Shown here: positions 23,376 to 30,369 of the stretch, in pieces
Numbering within the stretch: position 1 is the stretch's first letter
How the letters are laid out: every line of letters starts with the position of its first letter
Source: Glycomyces fuscus
GTDB lineage: Bacteria > Actinomycetota > Actinomycetes > Streptosporangiales > Streptosporangiaceae
DNA: 38,622 bases
Assembly (NCBI GenBank): GCA_002529455.1
Contig: NYMS01000028.1
Span: 1-38,622 of the forward strand
Reading direction: 5' to 3'
Position numbers and translations under genes: made by a program
The notes under the pieces: generated by a model
Told to the model about the DNA's origin: nothing
Seen by the model: only the letters and a program-made list of their open reading frames with translations
The model's database searches: none

Positions 23376-23798
23376 ATGGTGGTGCGAACCATCGACCAGG
23401 TGATGAGCAGCCCGGTCCGCACGGTCTCGCCGGACACGTCCCTGCGTGAGGCCGCGGAGATCATGCGCGAGGCCGACGTGGGCGACGTCGTCGTGACCCA
23501 GGACGACCGGATCAGGGGCATCCTGACCGACCGCGACATCGTGGTGCGCTGCGTGGCCGAGGGCGCCGACCCCGACCAGCGCAGGGTCAGCGACATCTGC
23601 AGCTCCGAGGTGGCCACCGTGCCGCCGCAGAGCGGGATCGCCGACGCGGTGCACGTCATGCGCACCAGCGCGGTGCGCCGCCTTCCCGTCGTGGACGACG
23701 ACCGCGTCGTGGGCGTGGTGTCCATGGGCGACCTGGCACGGGCCGTCGACGAGGACTCGGCGCTGGCCGACGTCAGCGCCGCCGACCCCAACCACTAG
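23376..23798 (+). CDS. Tandem CBS-domain protein
   Basis: This 140-residue protein is made almost entirely of a CBS pair. The first repeat (about 8-60) has VMSSPVRTVSPDTSLREAAEIM and GILTDRDIVVRCVAEG. The second (about 72-128) has ATVPPQSGIADAVHVM, RRLPVVDDDRVVGVVSMGDLA. CBS pairs bind adenine nucleotides (AMP, ATP, SAM) and sense energy state; stand-alone versions are common in actinobacterial stress regulons. AAAGGAG sits 8 nt before the ATG. It is divergent from the carbamoyltransferase gene and is followed after 7 bp by a GT9 gene, so the two form an operon. Its target is unknown. Confidence 0.9.
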   Translation: MVVRTIDQVMSSPVRTVSPDTSLREAAEIMREADVGDVVVTQDDRIRGILTDRDIVVRCVAEGADPDQRRVSDICSSEVATVPPQSGIADAVHVMRTSAVRRLPVVDDDRVVGVVSMGDLARAVDEDSALADVSAADPNH

Positions 23799-23805
23799 GG
23801 CGGCG

Positions 23806-24825
23806 GTGGAAGAGACGCCGCCGTTCCCGCCCGGCCCCGGGGCCCCGGACGGGAGGGGACGGCCGTCCCTGCTGGCGCTGCGGGCGCTGGGGCTGGGCGA
23901 CTTCGCCACGGCCGTCCCCGCGCTGCGCGCGCTGGAGCGGGCGCTGCCGTCCTGGCGCCGGACCCTGGCGGGGCCCTCCTGGTACCGGCACCTGGTCGCG
24001 CTGGCCGGGCTGGACTGGGAGGTCCTGCCGACCGAGCCGCTGTGCGCGCCCGGCACCGGCGCCCCGGACCTGGCGGTCAACCTGCACGGCCGGGGACCGC
24101 AGAGCACGGCGGCCCTGGCCGCCCTGGCCCCCGAGCGGCTGTGGACCCACGGACACCCGTCCGCCCCGCAGTGGCCGGGGCCGGAGTGGCCCGAGGGGGT
24201 CCACGACGCGCGGATCTGGTGCCGCCTGCTGCGCCTGCACGGCGTGGCGGCCGACCCCCACGACCTGCGGTGGCCGAGTCCGCCGGAGCGGGAGGGCGCG
24301 GTGGCCGCCGGGGACACCGCGATCGTCCACCCCGGGGCCGCCTCCGGGTCGCGCCGGTGGCCCGTGGAGCGCTTCGCCCGGGTGGCCGGGGACCTGGCGG
24401 CCTCGGGGCTGCGGGTCCTGGTGACCGGCGCGCAGAACGAGGTCGCGCTCGCCGAGCGGGTGGCCGAGGAGGCCGGGCTCGGCGGGAGCGCGGTCCTGGC
24501 CGGGCGCACGTCCCTGGACCTGCTGGCGCGGCTCGTCAGCGAGGCGCGGCTGGTGGTGTGCGGGGACACCGGGATCGGGCACCTGGCCACCGCCTACGGC
24601 ACGCCGTCGGTGCGCCTGTTCGGGCCGGTCCCCCCGGACCTGTGGGGTCCGCTGGTGGACCGTGAGGTCCACGTGTGCCTGTGGGCGGGCCGCCTGGGCG
24701 ACCCCCACTCCGCCACGCTGGACCCCGGTCTGGACGCGATCGGCGTCGAGGAGGTCCTCGCCGCGTGCCGGACCGTGTGCGCCTCCGGCCCCACCGCCGC
24801 GGAGGGGGCCGTCCGCGGTCGGTGA
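23806..24825 (+). CDS. Second GT9 (heptosyltransferase-like) glycosyltransferase
   Basis: This is a 339-residue GT9 protein beginning at GTG 23806, 7 bp after the CBS stop. After a proline-rich start comes SLLALRALGLGDFATAVPALRAL, the GT9 acceptor loop. AIVHPGAASGSRRWPVERFARVA follows, then the donor motif VCGDTGIGHLATAYGTPSVRLFGP near residue 247 and a closing GLDAIGVEEVLAAC. These match ADP-heptose:LPS heptosyltransferases. It differs substantially from the GT9 at 18935, so it is probably not a recent duplicate. Its place beside the heptose array, on the other strand and linked to a CBS sensor, suggests a separately controlled heptose transfer. Confidence 0.88.
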   Translation: MEETPPFPPGPGAPDGRGRPSLLALRALGLGDFATAVPALRALERALPSWRRTLAGPSWYRHLVALAGLDWEVLPTEPLCAPGTGAPDLAVNLHGRGPQSTAALAALAPERLWTHGHPSAPQWPGPEWPEGVHDARIWCRLLRLHGVAADPHDLRWPSPPEREGAVAAGDTAIVHPGAASGSRRWPVERFARVAGDLAASGLRVLVTGAQNEVALAERVAEEAGLGGSAVLAGRTSLDLLARLVSEARLVVCGDTGIGHLATAYGTPSVRLFGPVPPDLWGPLVDREVHVCLWAGRLGDPHSATLDPGLDAIGVEEVLAACRTVCASGPTAAEGAVRGR

Positions 24826-24832
24826 GCCCCGC

Positions 24833-24883
24833 GGGGGCGAGGGGCGGGCCGAAGCGGAGCCGCGAGATCCCGGGAGACACCGC
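24833..24883 (-). repeat. Degenerate post-stop repeat, copy C
   Basis: Directly after the stop of the XRE-cupin gene (minus strand) lies GGCGGTGTCTCCCGGGATC, then GGCTCCGCTTCGGCCCGCC. It aligns by eye with the sequence after the SDR stop at 13894 and more weakly with that after the GH16 stop at 705. It is probably a 3'-UTR element. Confidence 0.5.
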
Positions 24884-25489
24884 CTAACCGGTGCTCCCGG
24901 AGGGACCCTCCGCCCTGGGCCGGGCACGCAGGTGCGCGCGCTCGCCCTGCCTGCCGAACAGGCTGAGGAACTCGACCGCCCCGGTGTCGGCGGAGCCGAA
25001 CCAGTGCGGCACGCGGGTGTCGAACTCGGCCGCCTCACCCGGGGTGAGCACCAGGTCGTGCTCGCCCAGGACGACCCGCAGCCGCCCGTTGAGGACGTAG
25101 AGCCACTCGTAGCCCTCGTGGGTCTTCGGATCGGGTTCGCCCGGCTCGTCACCGGCCGGGATCACCAGCTTGTACGCCTGGATGCCGCCGGGGCGGCGGG
25201 TCAGGGGCAGCATGGTCATGCCGTGGCGGTTGACCGGGCGCAGGTGGATGCGCGGGTCGCCGGTGGGCGGCGCGTCGACGAGCTCGTCGAGCGTGACACC
25301 GTACGCCCTGGCCAGGGGGAGCAGCAGTTCGAGGGTGGGGCGGCGGGAACCGGACTCCAGCCGGGACAGGGTGCTCACCGAGATGCCGGTCACCGCCGAC
25401 AGGTCGGTCAGCGTGGTCTCCTTCTGCTTGCGCAGCGCGCGCAGCCGGGGTCCGACCGCGTCGAGCGCGTGGCCGAGATCGTCTTCCAT
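24884..25489 (-). CDS. XRE family regulator with C-terminal cupin domain
   Basis: This 201-residue protein has an N-terminal Xre/SinR helix-turn-helix (RLRALRKQKETTLTDLSAVT, ISVSTLSRLESGSRRPTLEL, residues 15-56) and a C-terminal cupin sensor barrel (about 105-178) with THEGYEWLYVLNG, LTPGEAAEFDT and PHWF. The start ATG 25489 has a GCGGGGC site; ATG 25498 three codons earlier is possible. Such two-domain regulators bind a small ligand in the cupin and usually control an adjacent redox or catabolic gene. It is divergent from the flavoprotein gene starting at 25571 across about 80 bp, the most likely target. Confidence 0.9.
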   Translation of the reverse strand: MEDDLGHALDAVGPRLRALRKQKETTLTDLSAVTGISVSTLSRLESGSRRPTLELLLPLARAYGVTLDELVDAPPTGDPRIHLRPVNRHGMTMLPLTRRPGGIQAYKLVIPAGDEPGEPDPKTHEGYEWLYVLNGRLRVVLGEHDLVLTPGEAAEFDTRVPHWFGSADTGAVEFLSLFGRQGERAHLRARPRAEGPSGSTG

Positions 25490-25570
25490 GCCCCGCATTT
25501 TGCCATGTCGGCAACAAGGATTGCGAGGATCGGCGGGGGAACGCATGGTGGGGCCATGGAGGTGATCGCT

Positions 25571-26590
25571 GTGATCGATCAGTTGGAGAGCGGTTACGAC
25601 GTGGTGGTGGTCGGCGGTGGCGCCGCCGGCCTGAACGGGGCCCTCATGCTGGCCCGGGCGCGGCGCTCGGTGGTGGTGATCGACTCGGGCGCCCCGCGCA
25701 ACGCGCCCGCCTCGGGTGTGCACGGGCTGCTGGCCCGGGAGGGCATGCCCCCGGCCGAACTGCTGGAGCGGGGCCGGGCCGAGGTGCGCGGCTACGGCGG
25801 CCACGTGGTGACCGGGGAGGTCACCACCGTGACCCGTGACGGCGGCGGGTTCTCGGTGGAGCTGGCCGACGGCCGCGGCGTGCGCGCGCGTCGGATCCTG
25901 GTGACCACCGGGCTGGTCGACGAACTGCCGGACGTGGCGGGCCTGCGGGAGCGGTGGGGCGGGGACGTGGTGCACTGCCCGTACTGCCACGGCTGGGAGG
26001 TGCGCGACCGGGCCATCGGCGTACTGGCCAGCACACCGATGGCGGTGCACCAGGCGCTGCTGTTCCGCCAGTGGAGCGAGGACGTCACGCTCTTCACCCA
26101 CACCATGCCGCCGCCGGACGGGGAGGAGGCGGAGAAGCTGGCCGCCCGCGGCATCCGCGTGGTGGAGGGCGCGGTGGCCTCCCTGGAGACCGCCGGCGAC
26201 CGGATCACGGGGCTGCGGCTGGAGGACGGCACCGTGGTCGACCGGGAGGCGGTGGCCGTCGGAACGCGGATGGCGGCGCGCGCCTCCTTCCTGGAGGCGC
26301 TCGGCCTGCGGACGCGGGAGCACCCGATGGGGGTCGGCGAGTACGTCCCCACCGACGCGACCGGCCTCACCGACGTGCCCGGTGTGTGGGCCGCGGGCAA
26401 CGTCACCGACCTGAGCGCCCAGGTCGGCGCCTCGGCGGCGTCGGGCGCGGCCGCCGGGGCCCGGGTCAACGCCGACCTGGTCGACGAGGAGACCCGCCGG
26501 GCGGTCGCCGCCCGCCGGGACGCCTTCTCGGCCGAGTCCGAGGCGCGCGTGAGCGCGCTGGTGACGGGCGGGCGCCGCCACGGCCTGTGA
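25571..26590 (+). CDS. Thioredoxin-reductase-like FAD oxidoreductase with CPYC centre
   Basis: This is a 339-residue two-domain flavoprotein. VVVVGGGAAGLNGALMLAR (11-29) binds FAD. The redox-active HCPYCHGWE (135-143) lies in the position and form seen in thioredoxin reductases and in dithiol oxidases such as GliT/HlmI. The segment expected to bind NADPH (IGVLASTPMAVHQAL) lacks a normal GxGxxA loop. The C-terminus has GVWAAGNVTDLSAQVGASAASGA, the second FAD motif. GTG 25571 was preferred because GGAGG (25558-25562) lies 8 nt before it; ATG 25556 overlaps that site but is in frame. It may be a disulfide-forming or NADPH-independent relative rather than true TrxB. Confidence 0.87.
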   Translation: MIDQLESGYDVVVVGGGAAGLNGALMLARARRSVVVIDSGAPRNAPASGVHGLLAREGMPPAELLERGRAEVRGYGGHVVTGEVTTVTRDGGGFSVELADGRGVRARRILVTTGLVDELPDVAGLRERWGGDVVHCPYCHGWEVRDRAIGVLASTPMAVHQALLFRQWSEDVTLFTHTMPPPDGEEAEKLAARGIRVVEGAVASLETAGDRITGLRLEDGTVVDREAVAVGTRMAARASFLEALGLRTREHPMGVGEYVPTDATGLTDVPGVWAAGNVTDLSAQVGASAASGAAAGARVNADLVDEETRRAVAARRDAFSAESEARVSALVTGGRRHGL

Positions 26591-26627
26591 GGCTGCGCCA
26601 AGGGGGGCGGCCTCGCCGGGCATGCCC

Positions 26628-26633
26628 TAACCT
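26628..26633 (+). promoter_or_regulatory. Leaderless-type -10 box for the MarR gene
   Basis: TAACCT lies 6 nt before GTG 26640, with no Shine-Dalgarno sequence, as in leaderless actinobacterial transcripts. Confidence 0.5.
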
Positions 26634-26639
26634 GGCGGC

Positions 26640-27104
26640 GTGCACCACGACGACGAGGACGCCCCAGAGGGCCGGGACCCCGAGGTCGCCCACCTGCTGG
26701 TCCGCCTGCTCAACATCAGCCAGCGGATCGGGCGCTACGCCGCGCACGAGACCGGGGAGCGCACGTCCCCGGCGACGTGGCGCGCGCTGAGCGTGCTCCA
26801 GGAGAAGGGGCCCCTGCGGCTGGGCGTCCTGGCCGACAACTGCCGGGTCAGGCAGCCGACCATGACGGTGATCGTGGAGTCGCTGCTCTCCTCCGGTTAC
26901 GTGGCGCGAAACCCCGACCCCGACGACCGGCGGGCCCAGCTGCACGAGCTGACCCTGGCCGGCGCGGCGGCGCTGGAGGACTGGCGGTCCAGGATCGGCG
27001 ACGCGTTGACGCCGCTGTTCTCCGACCTGTCCGCGCGTGAGCGGGAACTGCTGGCGGAGTCGGTGCGGCTCCTGGACGACCGCCTGCGCCGCGGCGGGGC
27101 CTGA
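26640..27104 (+). CDS. MarR family transcriptional regulator
   Basis: This is a 154-residue winged-helix protein. A dimerisation helix LLVRLLNISQRIGRYAA comes first. The DNA-binding part is TWRALSVLQEKGPLRLGVLADNC, RVRQPTMTVIVESLLSSGYV, and the wing NPDPDDRRAQLHELT (91-105) with the family's conserved DxRR. GTG 26640 appears to be leaderless. It is followed after 25 bp by the convergent MFS gene and preceded by the flavoprotein gene. A palindrome fit for a MarR-type dimer lies 1.9 kb away at 29018 in front of another MFS gene, but a link between them is speculation. Confidence 0.9.
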   Translation: MHHDDEDAPEGRDPEVAHLLVRLLNISQRIGRYAAHETGERTSPATWRALSVLQEKGPLRLGVLADNCRVRQPTMTVIVESLLSSGYVARNPDPDDRRAQLHELTLAGAAALEDWRSRIGDALTPLFSDLSARERELLAESVRLLDDRLRRGGA

Positions 27105-27129
27105 GCGGCCGGGTCCGGCGGCGCCCGGT

Positions 27130-28323
27130 TCAGGAGGCGCGCCGACGGGCCAGGCGGTGGGCCGCCTCCGACAGGCCCAGGGCCAGGACGGCCACCGCCA
27201 CGGCGACGAGGCTGACCCGGCCCGCCCCGGCCCAGGCGATCCCCGCCGCTCCGACGATCCCGGAAACGGAGATCGCCAGGTACAGGGCGGCCTGGTTGAG
27301 CGGGATCAGCACCGCGGCCGAGCCGGGGTCCAGCGCGATGATCCGGTGCTGCTGCGGTGTGGTGAGGGCGAAGGCGACGAAGCCGTACGCGGCGGTCATC
27401 ACGAGGGCGGGCACGAGGGCGGAGGTCGTCAGCGGAAGCACCGCCAGGCCGAGCGCGAGCAGGCCGAGCGCCCCGGCCACCACCTTGCGCCCGCCGACGC
27501 GGTCGGTCAGCGTACCGGAGGCGAGGTTGCCGAGCAGGCCCGCCACCCCGAGCGTGAACAGCAGGACGGCCAGACGGCCTCCGGAGCCGCCGGTGGCCGG
27601 CTCGAAGACCACCGAGACGTAGGTGTAGGGGACGTAGACCGCGGTGAACGCGGCCAGCGTGGTGGCGAGGAGGGCCAGCGCGCGGCGGTCGCCGAGCGGC
27701 CGGAGGCGTTCCCGCAGCCCCTGTGCGGCCTCCGCCCGGACGTGGCGGGGCACCAGGGCCAGCACGCCCGCCAGGCTGACCGCGGTCAGCACGGTGACGA
27801 ACCACATCGTCGCCCGCCACCCCAGGGCGCCCCCGATGGCCGTGCCCAGCGGCACGCCCAGGGCCGTGGCCGCGGTGAAGCCGGTGACCGTCGCCGCGAT
27901 CGCCCTGCCCCGGCGTTCGGGCGCGACCAGGGCGGCGGCGGTGACCGAGGCGGTCGGGACGAACAGCCCCACCCCCGCGGCGGCGACCACCTGGGCCGCC
28001 ACGACGACCGTGAAGGTCGGCGCCAGCGCCGTACCGGCGTTGCCCAGGAGGGTGGCGAGCACGGCCAACCCCAGGACCCGGCGGCGCGGCCACGCTCCGG
28101 TGAGCGTGCCCAGCACGGGTGCGGCGACCGTGGCGGACAGGGCGAAGGCCGTGACGACCTGGCCCGCCGCGCTCACGGAGACCAGGAAGGACTCGCTGAG
28201 CAGCAGGAGGAGACCGGCGAGCACGAACTCGCCGGTGCCGACCGCGAAGACCCCGAACCCCAGCGCGGCCACACCCCACCGGCCCTCCGGGGCCCGGGGT
28301 GGACGGGTTGCCATGCGCGTCAC
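27130..28323 (-). CDS. MFS transporter, AraJ/drug-efflux type
   Basis: This 397-residue major facilitator protein has about twelve hydrophobic segments. It opens with WGVAALGFGVFAVGTGEFVLAG, a motif of the AraJ/chloramphenicol-efflux (DHA1) branch. The loop 2-3 signature is reduced to GTLTGAWPRRRVLGLAV. GTG 28323 was chosen because GGAGG lies 8 nt before it; TTG 28338 and ATG 28314 are in frame. The gene is divergent from a TetR regulator with a good promoter and an operator in the 95-bp gap, so export of a toxic or signal compound under TetR repression is likely. The substrate is unknown. Confidence 0.9.
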   Translation of the reverse strand: MTRMATRPPRAPEGRWGVAALGFGVFAVGTGEFVLAGLLLLLSESFLVSVSAAGQVVTAFALSATVAAPVLGTLTGAWPRRRVLGLAVLATLLGNAGTALAPTFTVVVAAQVVAAAGVGLFVPTASVTAAALVAPERRGRAIAATVTGFTAATALGVPLGTAIGGALGWRATMWFVTVLTAVSLAGVLALVPRHVRAEAAQGLRERLRPLGDRRALALLATTLAAFTAVYVPYTYVSVVFEPATGGSGGRLAVLLFTLGVAGLLGNLASGTLTDRVGGRKVVAGALGLLALGLAVLPLTTSALVPALVMTAAYGFVAFALTTPQQHRIIALDPGSAAVLIPLNQAALYLAISVSGIVGAAGIAWAGAGRVSLVAVAVAVLALGLSEAAHRLARRRAS

Positions 28324-28341
28324 GACATCGACCTCCAAAAT

Positions 28342-28357
28342 GGTACCGATCGGTTCC
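28342..28357. promoter_or_regulatory. TetR operator between divergent MFS and TetR genes
   Basis: GGTACCGATCGGTTCC has a perfect 10-bp palindromic core ACCGATCGGT (28345-28354). It lies just downstream of the predicted transcription start of the MFS gene and within reach of the TetR promoter, so one bound dimer could repress both. Confidence 0.6.
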
Positions 28358-28367
28358 GAACGCCAGG

Positions 28368-28397
28368 ACGGTACCGCTCCTTTCCGTTTTGCGTCAA
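28368..28397 (-). promoter_or_regulatory. Sigma-70-type promoter of the MFS gene
   Basis: On the minus strand, -35 TTGACG (28397-28392) and -10 TACCGT (28373-28368) are 18 bp apart. The predicted start is near 28361, about 38 bp before the GTG. Confidence 0.6.
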
Positions 28398-28404
28398 CCC
28401 GCGC

Positions 28405-28410
28405 TACGCT
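28405..28410 (+). promoter_or_regulatory. Leaderless-type -10 box for the TetR gene
   Basis: TACGCT lies 7 nt before ATG 28418 with no ribosome-binding site between. The upstream promoter half would overlap the divergent MFS promoter. Confidence 0.5.
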
Positions 28411-28417
28411 GGTCGGT

Positions 28418-28957
28418 ATGCCGACACGCGCACGGGACCGCCTCGTCGAGGCCGCGGGGGAACTCTTCTACGCCGAGGGCATCAGGGCCGTGGGGGTGGA
28501 GCGCCTCCTGGCCGCCTCCGGGGTGGGCCGCGCCTCCTTCTACCGACACTTCAGCAGCAAGGACGAACTCGTGGTGGCCATGCTCCGGGGGTACGGCGAG
28601 CGCTGGTGCCGCTGGCTGGAGGAGGAGGTGGAGGCGCGCGGCGGCAGCCCGCTGGCCGTCTTCGACGCGCTGGCCGACAGTTTCGAGGACCCCGGCTTCC
28701 GCGGGTGCGCCTCGATCAACGCGATGGTGGAGGCCGCCGACCCCCGGAGCCCGGCCCACCGGGTCGCGGCCGAGAGCAAGCGCGCCGTGACCGACTACGT
28801 CGACGGCCTGCTCGAACGGGCCGGGCAGGAACGGCACGCGGAGCTGGCCGAGCAGTTCATGATCCTGATGGACGGGGCGATCATCACGGCCGTGCGCGAG
28901 CGCCACGGCGAGCCCGCGCGCCGGGCCCGGGCCGTCGCGGCGCGGCTGCTCGACTGA
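28418..28957 (+). CDS. TetR/AcrR family repressor
   Basis: This is a 179-residue protein with the N-terminal TetR DNA-binding domain: RDRLVEAAGELFYAEGIRAV, then GVERLLAASGVGRASFYRHFSSKDELVV (residues 5-52). A helical ligand domain with GFRGCASINAMVEAADP resembles regulators next to MFS pumps. It is divergently arranged with the MFS transporter and shares a gap holding a clear palindromic operator, so it very probably represses the pump and itself until an inducer binds. The message appears leaderless. Confidence 0.92.
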   Translation: MPTRARDRLVEAAGELFYAEGIRAVGVERLLAASGVGRASFYRHFSSKDELVVAMLRGYGERWCRWLEEEVEARGGSPLAVFDALADSFEDPGFRGCASINAMVEAADPRSPAHRVAAESKRAVTDYVDGLLERAGQERHAELAEQFMILMDGAIITAVRERHGEPARRARAVAARLLD

Positions 28958-29017
28958 GGGCGCCGCCCCGCCCTCCCCCCATCGCCCGCGGTCGCCGGGG
29001 GAACGCGCGGGGATTAA

Positions 29018-29032
29018 CATAGGTTACCTATG
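29018..29032 (+). promoter_or_regulatory. 15-bp perfect palindrome upstream of the second MFS gene
   Basis: CATAGGT-T-ACCTATG is perfect over 15 bp in one of the few AT-rich patches of the region, about 70 bp before the MFS start codon and overlapping a TAACAT -10-like box (29015-29020). Size and form fit a MarR/PadR-class winged-helix operator. No regulator gene is directly adjacent. Confidence 0.55.
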
Positions 29033-29100
29033 GAAGCGAGGACCCCGACCGTACCGGCCGCCGTCCTCCCCCCACTGGCGACCCACAGGAGCAGCAGAGC

Positions 29101-30369
29101 ATGGTGGCGGAGACCGACACCCCACGTACAGCACCGCCCGGAGGGGCGGAGCGGGAACACCGGACGGAGGGAGGCGTCCTCCGGCAGCCGCGCGCCGTGT
29201 GGGCCGTGGCGTTCGCCTGCGTGATCGCCTTCATGGGCATCGGCCTGGTGGACCCGATCCTGCCCGCGATCTCCCGCAGCCTGGAGGCCACGCAGACCCA
29301 GACCTCGCTGCTGTTCACCAGCTACCTGCTGATCACCGGCCTGGCCATGCTCGTCACCAGCTGGGTGTCGAGCCGCCTGGGCGCCAAGCGCACCCTGCTG
29401 GTCGGCCTGGCGCTGGTCGTGGCCTTCGCCGCGGCGGCCGGGGCCAGCGGCAGCGTCGAGTCCGTCATCGGCTTCCGGGCCGGGTGGGGACTGGGCAACG
29501 CGTTCTTCATCTCCACCGCCCTGGCCACCATCGTCGGCGCGGCCAGCGGCGGCGCCTCGTCCGCGATCGTGCTCTACGAGGCCGCGCTGGGCCTGGGCAT
29601 CGCCACGGGCCCCCTCCTGGGCGGACTGCTGGGCAGCGTCAGCTGGCGCGGCCCCTTCTTCGGCACCGCCGCGCTGATGGCGGTCGGATTCGTCGCGGTC
29701 GCCGTCCTGCTCAGGAGCGAGGGCACGGAGCGGTCCGCGCCGGTGCCGCTGTCGGCCCCGTTCGCGGCGCTGCGGGTCCCGGGCATCCTGGTGCTGGCCC
29801 TCACCGCGCTGTTCTACAACATCGGCTTCTTCGCCCTGCTGGCGTACACGCCCTTCCCGCTGGGGCTGGACGAGATGGGCCTGGGGTTCACCTTCTTCGG
29901 CTGGGGACTGGCCGTCGCCGTGACCTCGGTCTTCCTGGCCCCGGCGCTGACCCGCCGGTGGCCGCGCACGCGGGTGCTGTGGACCGCCCTGCTCCTGCTG
30001 GCCGCGGACCTGGCCGCCGCGGGCGCCCTCATCTCCTCCACGGCGGGGCTGATCACCACCATCGTGCTGGGCGGCCTCCTGCTGGGCGTGCTCAACACGG
30101 TGCTGACCGAGTGCGTCATGGAGGCCAGCGACCTGCCGCGCACGGTGGCCTCCTCGTCCTACTCGGCGGTCCGCTTCCTCGGCGGCGCCGCCGCTCCCCC
30201 GGCCGCCTCCGTGCTCGCCGCGGCCCTGTCCCCCGGCGCGCCGATGTACGCGGCGGCGGGTTCGGTGGCGCTGGCCGCGGGGATCGTGGTCCTGGGCCGC
30301 AAGGCGCTGCGCGGGGCCGACGGCGGCCCCGAGTCCGCGCGGGCCGGGGCGGTCACCCGGGGCGGGTGA
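29101..30369 (+). CDS. MFS transporter, multidrug-efflux type
   Basis: This 422-residue protein has a 35-residue polar N-terminus followed by about twelve membrane segments. TM1 contains VIAFMGIGLVDPILPAI, a drug-efflux (DHA1) hallmark. The loop 2-3 motif is VTSWVSSRLGAKRTLLVGL. Motif C-like LYEAALGLGIATGPLLGGLLG, typical of antiporters, lies in TM5. GGAG precedes the ATG. The 15-bp palindrome upstream suggests it is inducible. Its 3' end overlaps the convergent methyltransferase gene by 17 bp. It is a different lineage from the MFS protein at 27130. Confidence 0.9.
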   Translation: MVAETDTPRTAPPGGAEREHRTEGGVLRQPRAVWAVAFACVIAFMGIGLVDPILPAISRSLEATQTQTSLLFTSYLLITGLAMLVTSWVSSRLGAKRTLLVGLALVVAFAAAAGASGSVESVIGFRAGWGLGNAFFISTALATIVGAASGGASSAIVLYEAALGLGIATGPLLGGLLGSVSWRGPFFGTAALMAVGFVAVAVLLRSEGTERSAPVPLSAPFAALRVPGILVLALTALFYNIGFFALLAYTPFPLGLDEMGLGFTFFGWGLAVAVTSVFLAPALTRRWPRTRVLWTALLLLAADLAAAGALISSTAGLITTIVLGGLLLGVLNTVLTECVMEASDLPRTVASSSYSAVRFLGGAAAPPAASVLAAALSPGAPMYAAAGSVALAAGIVVLGRKALRGADGGPESARAGAVTRGG

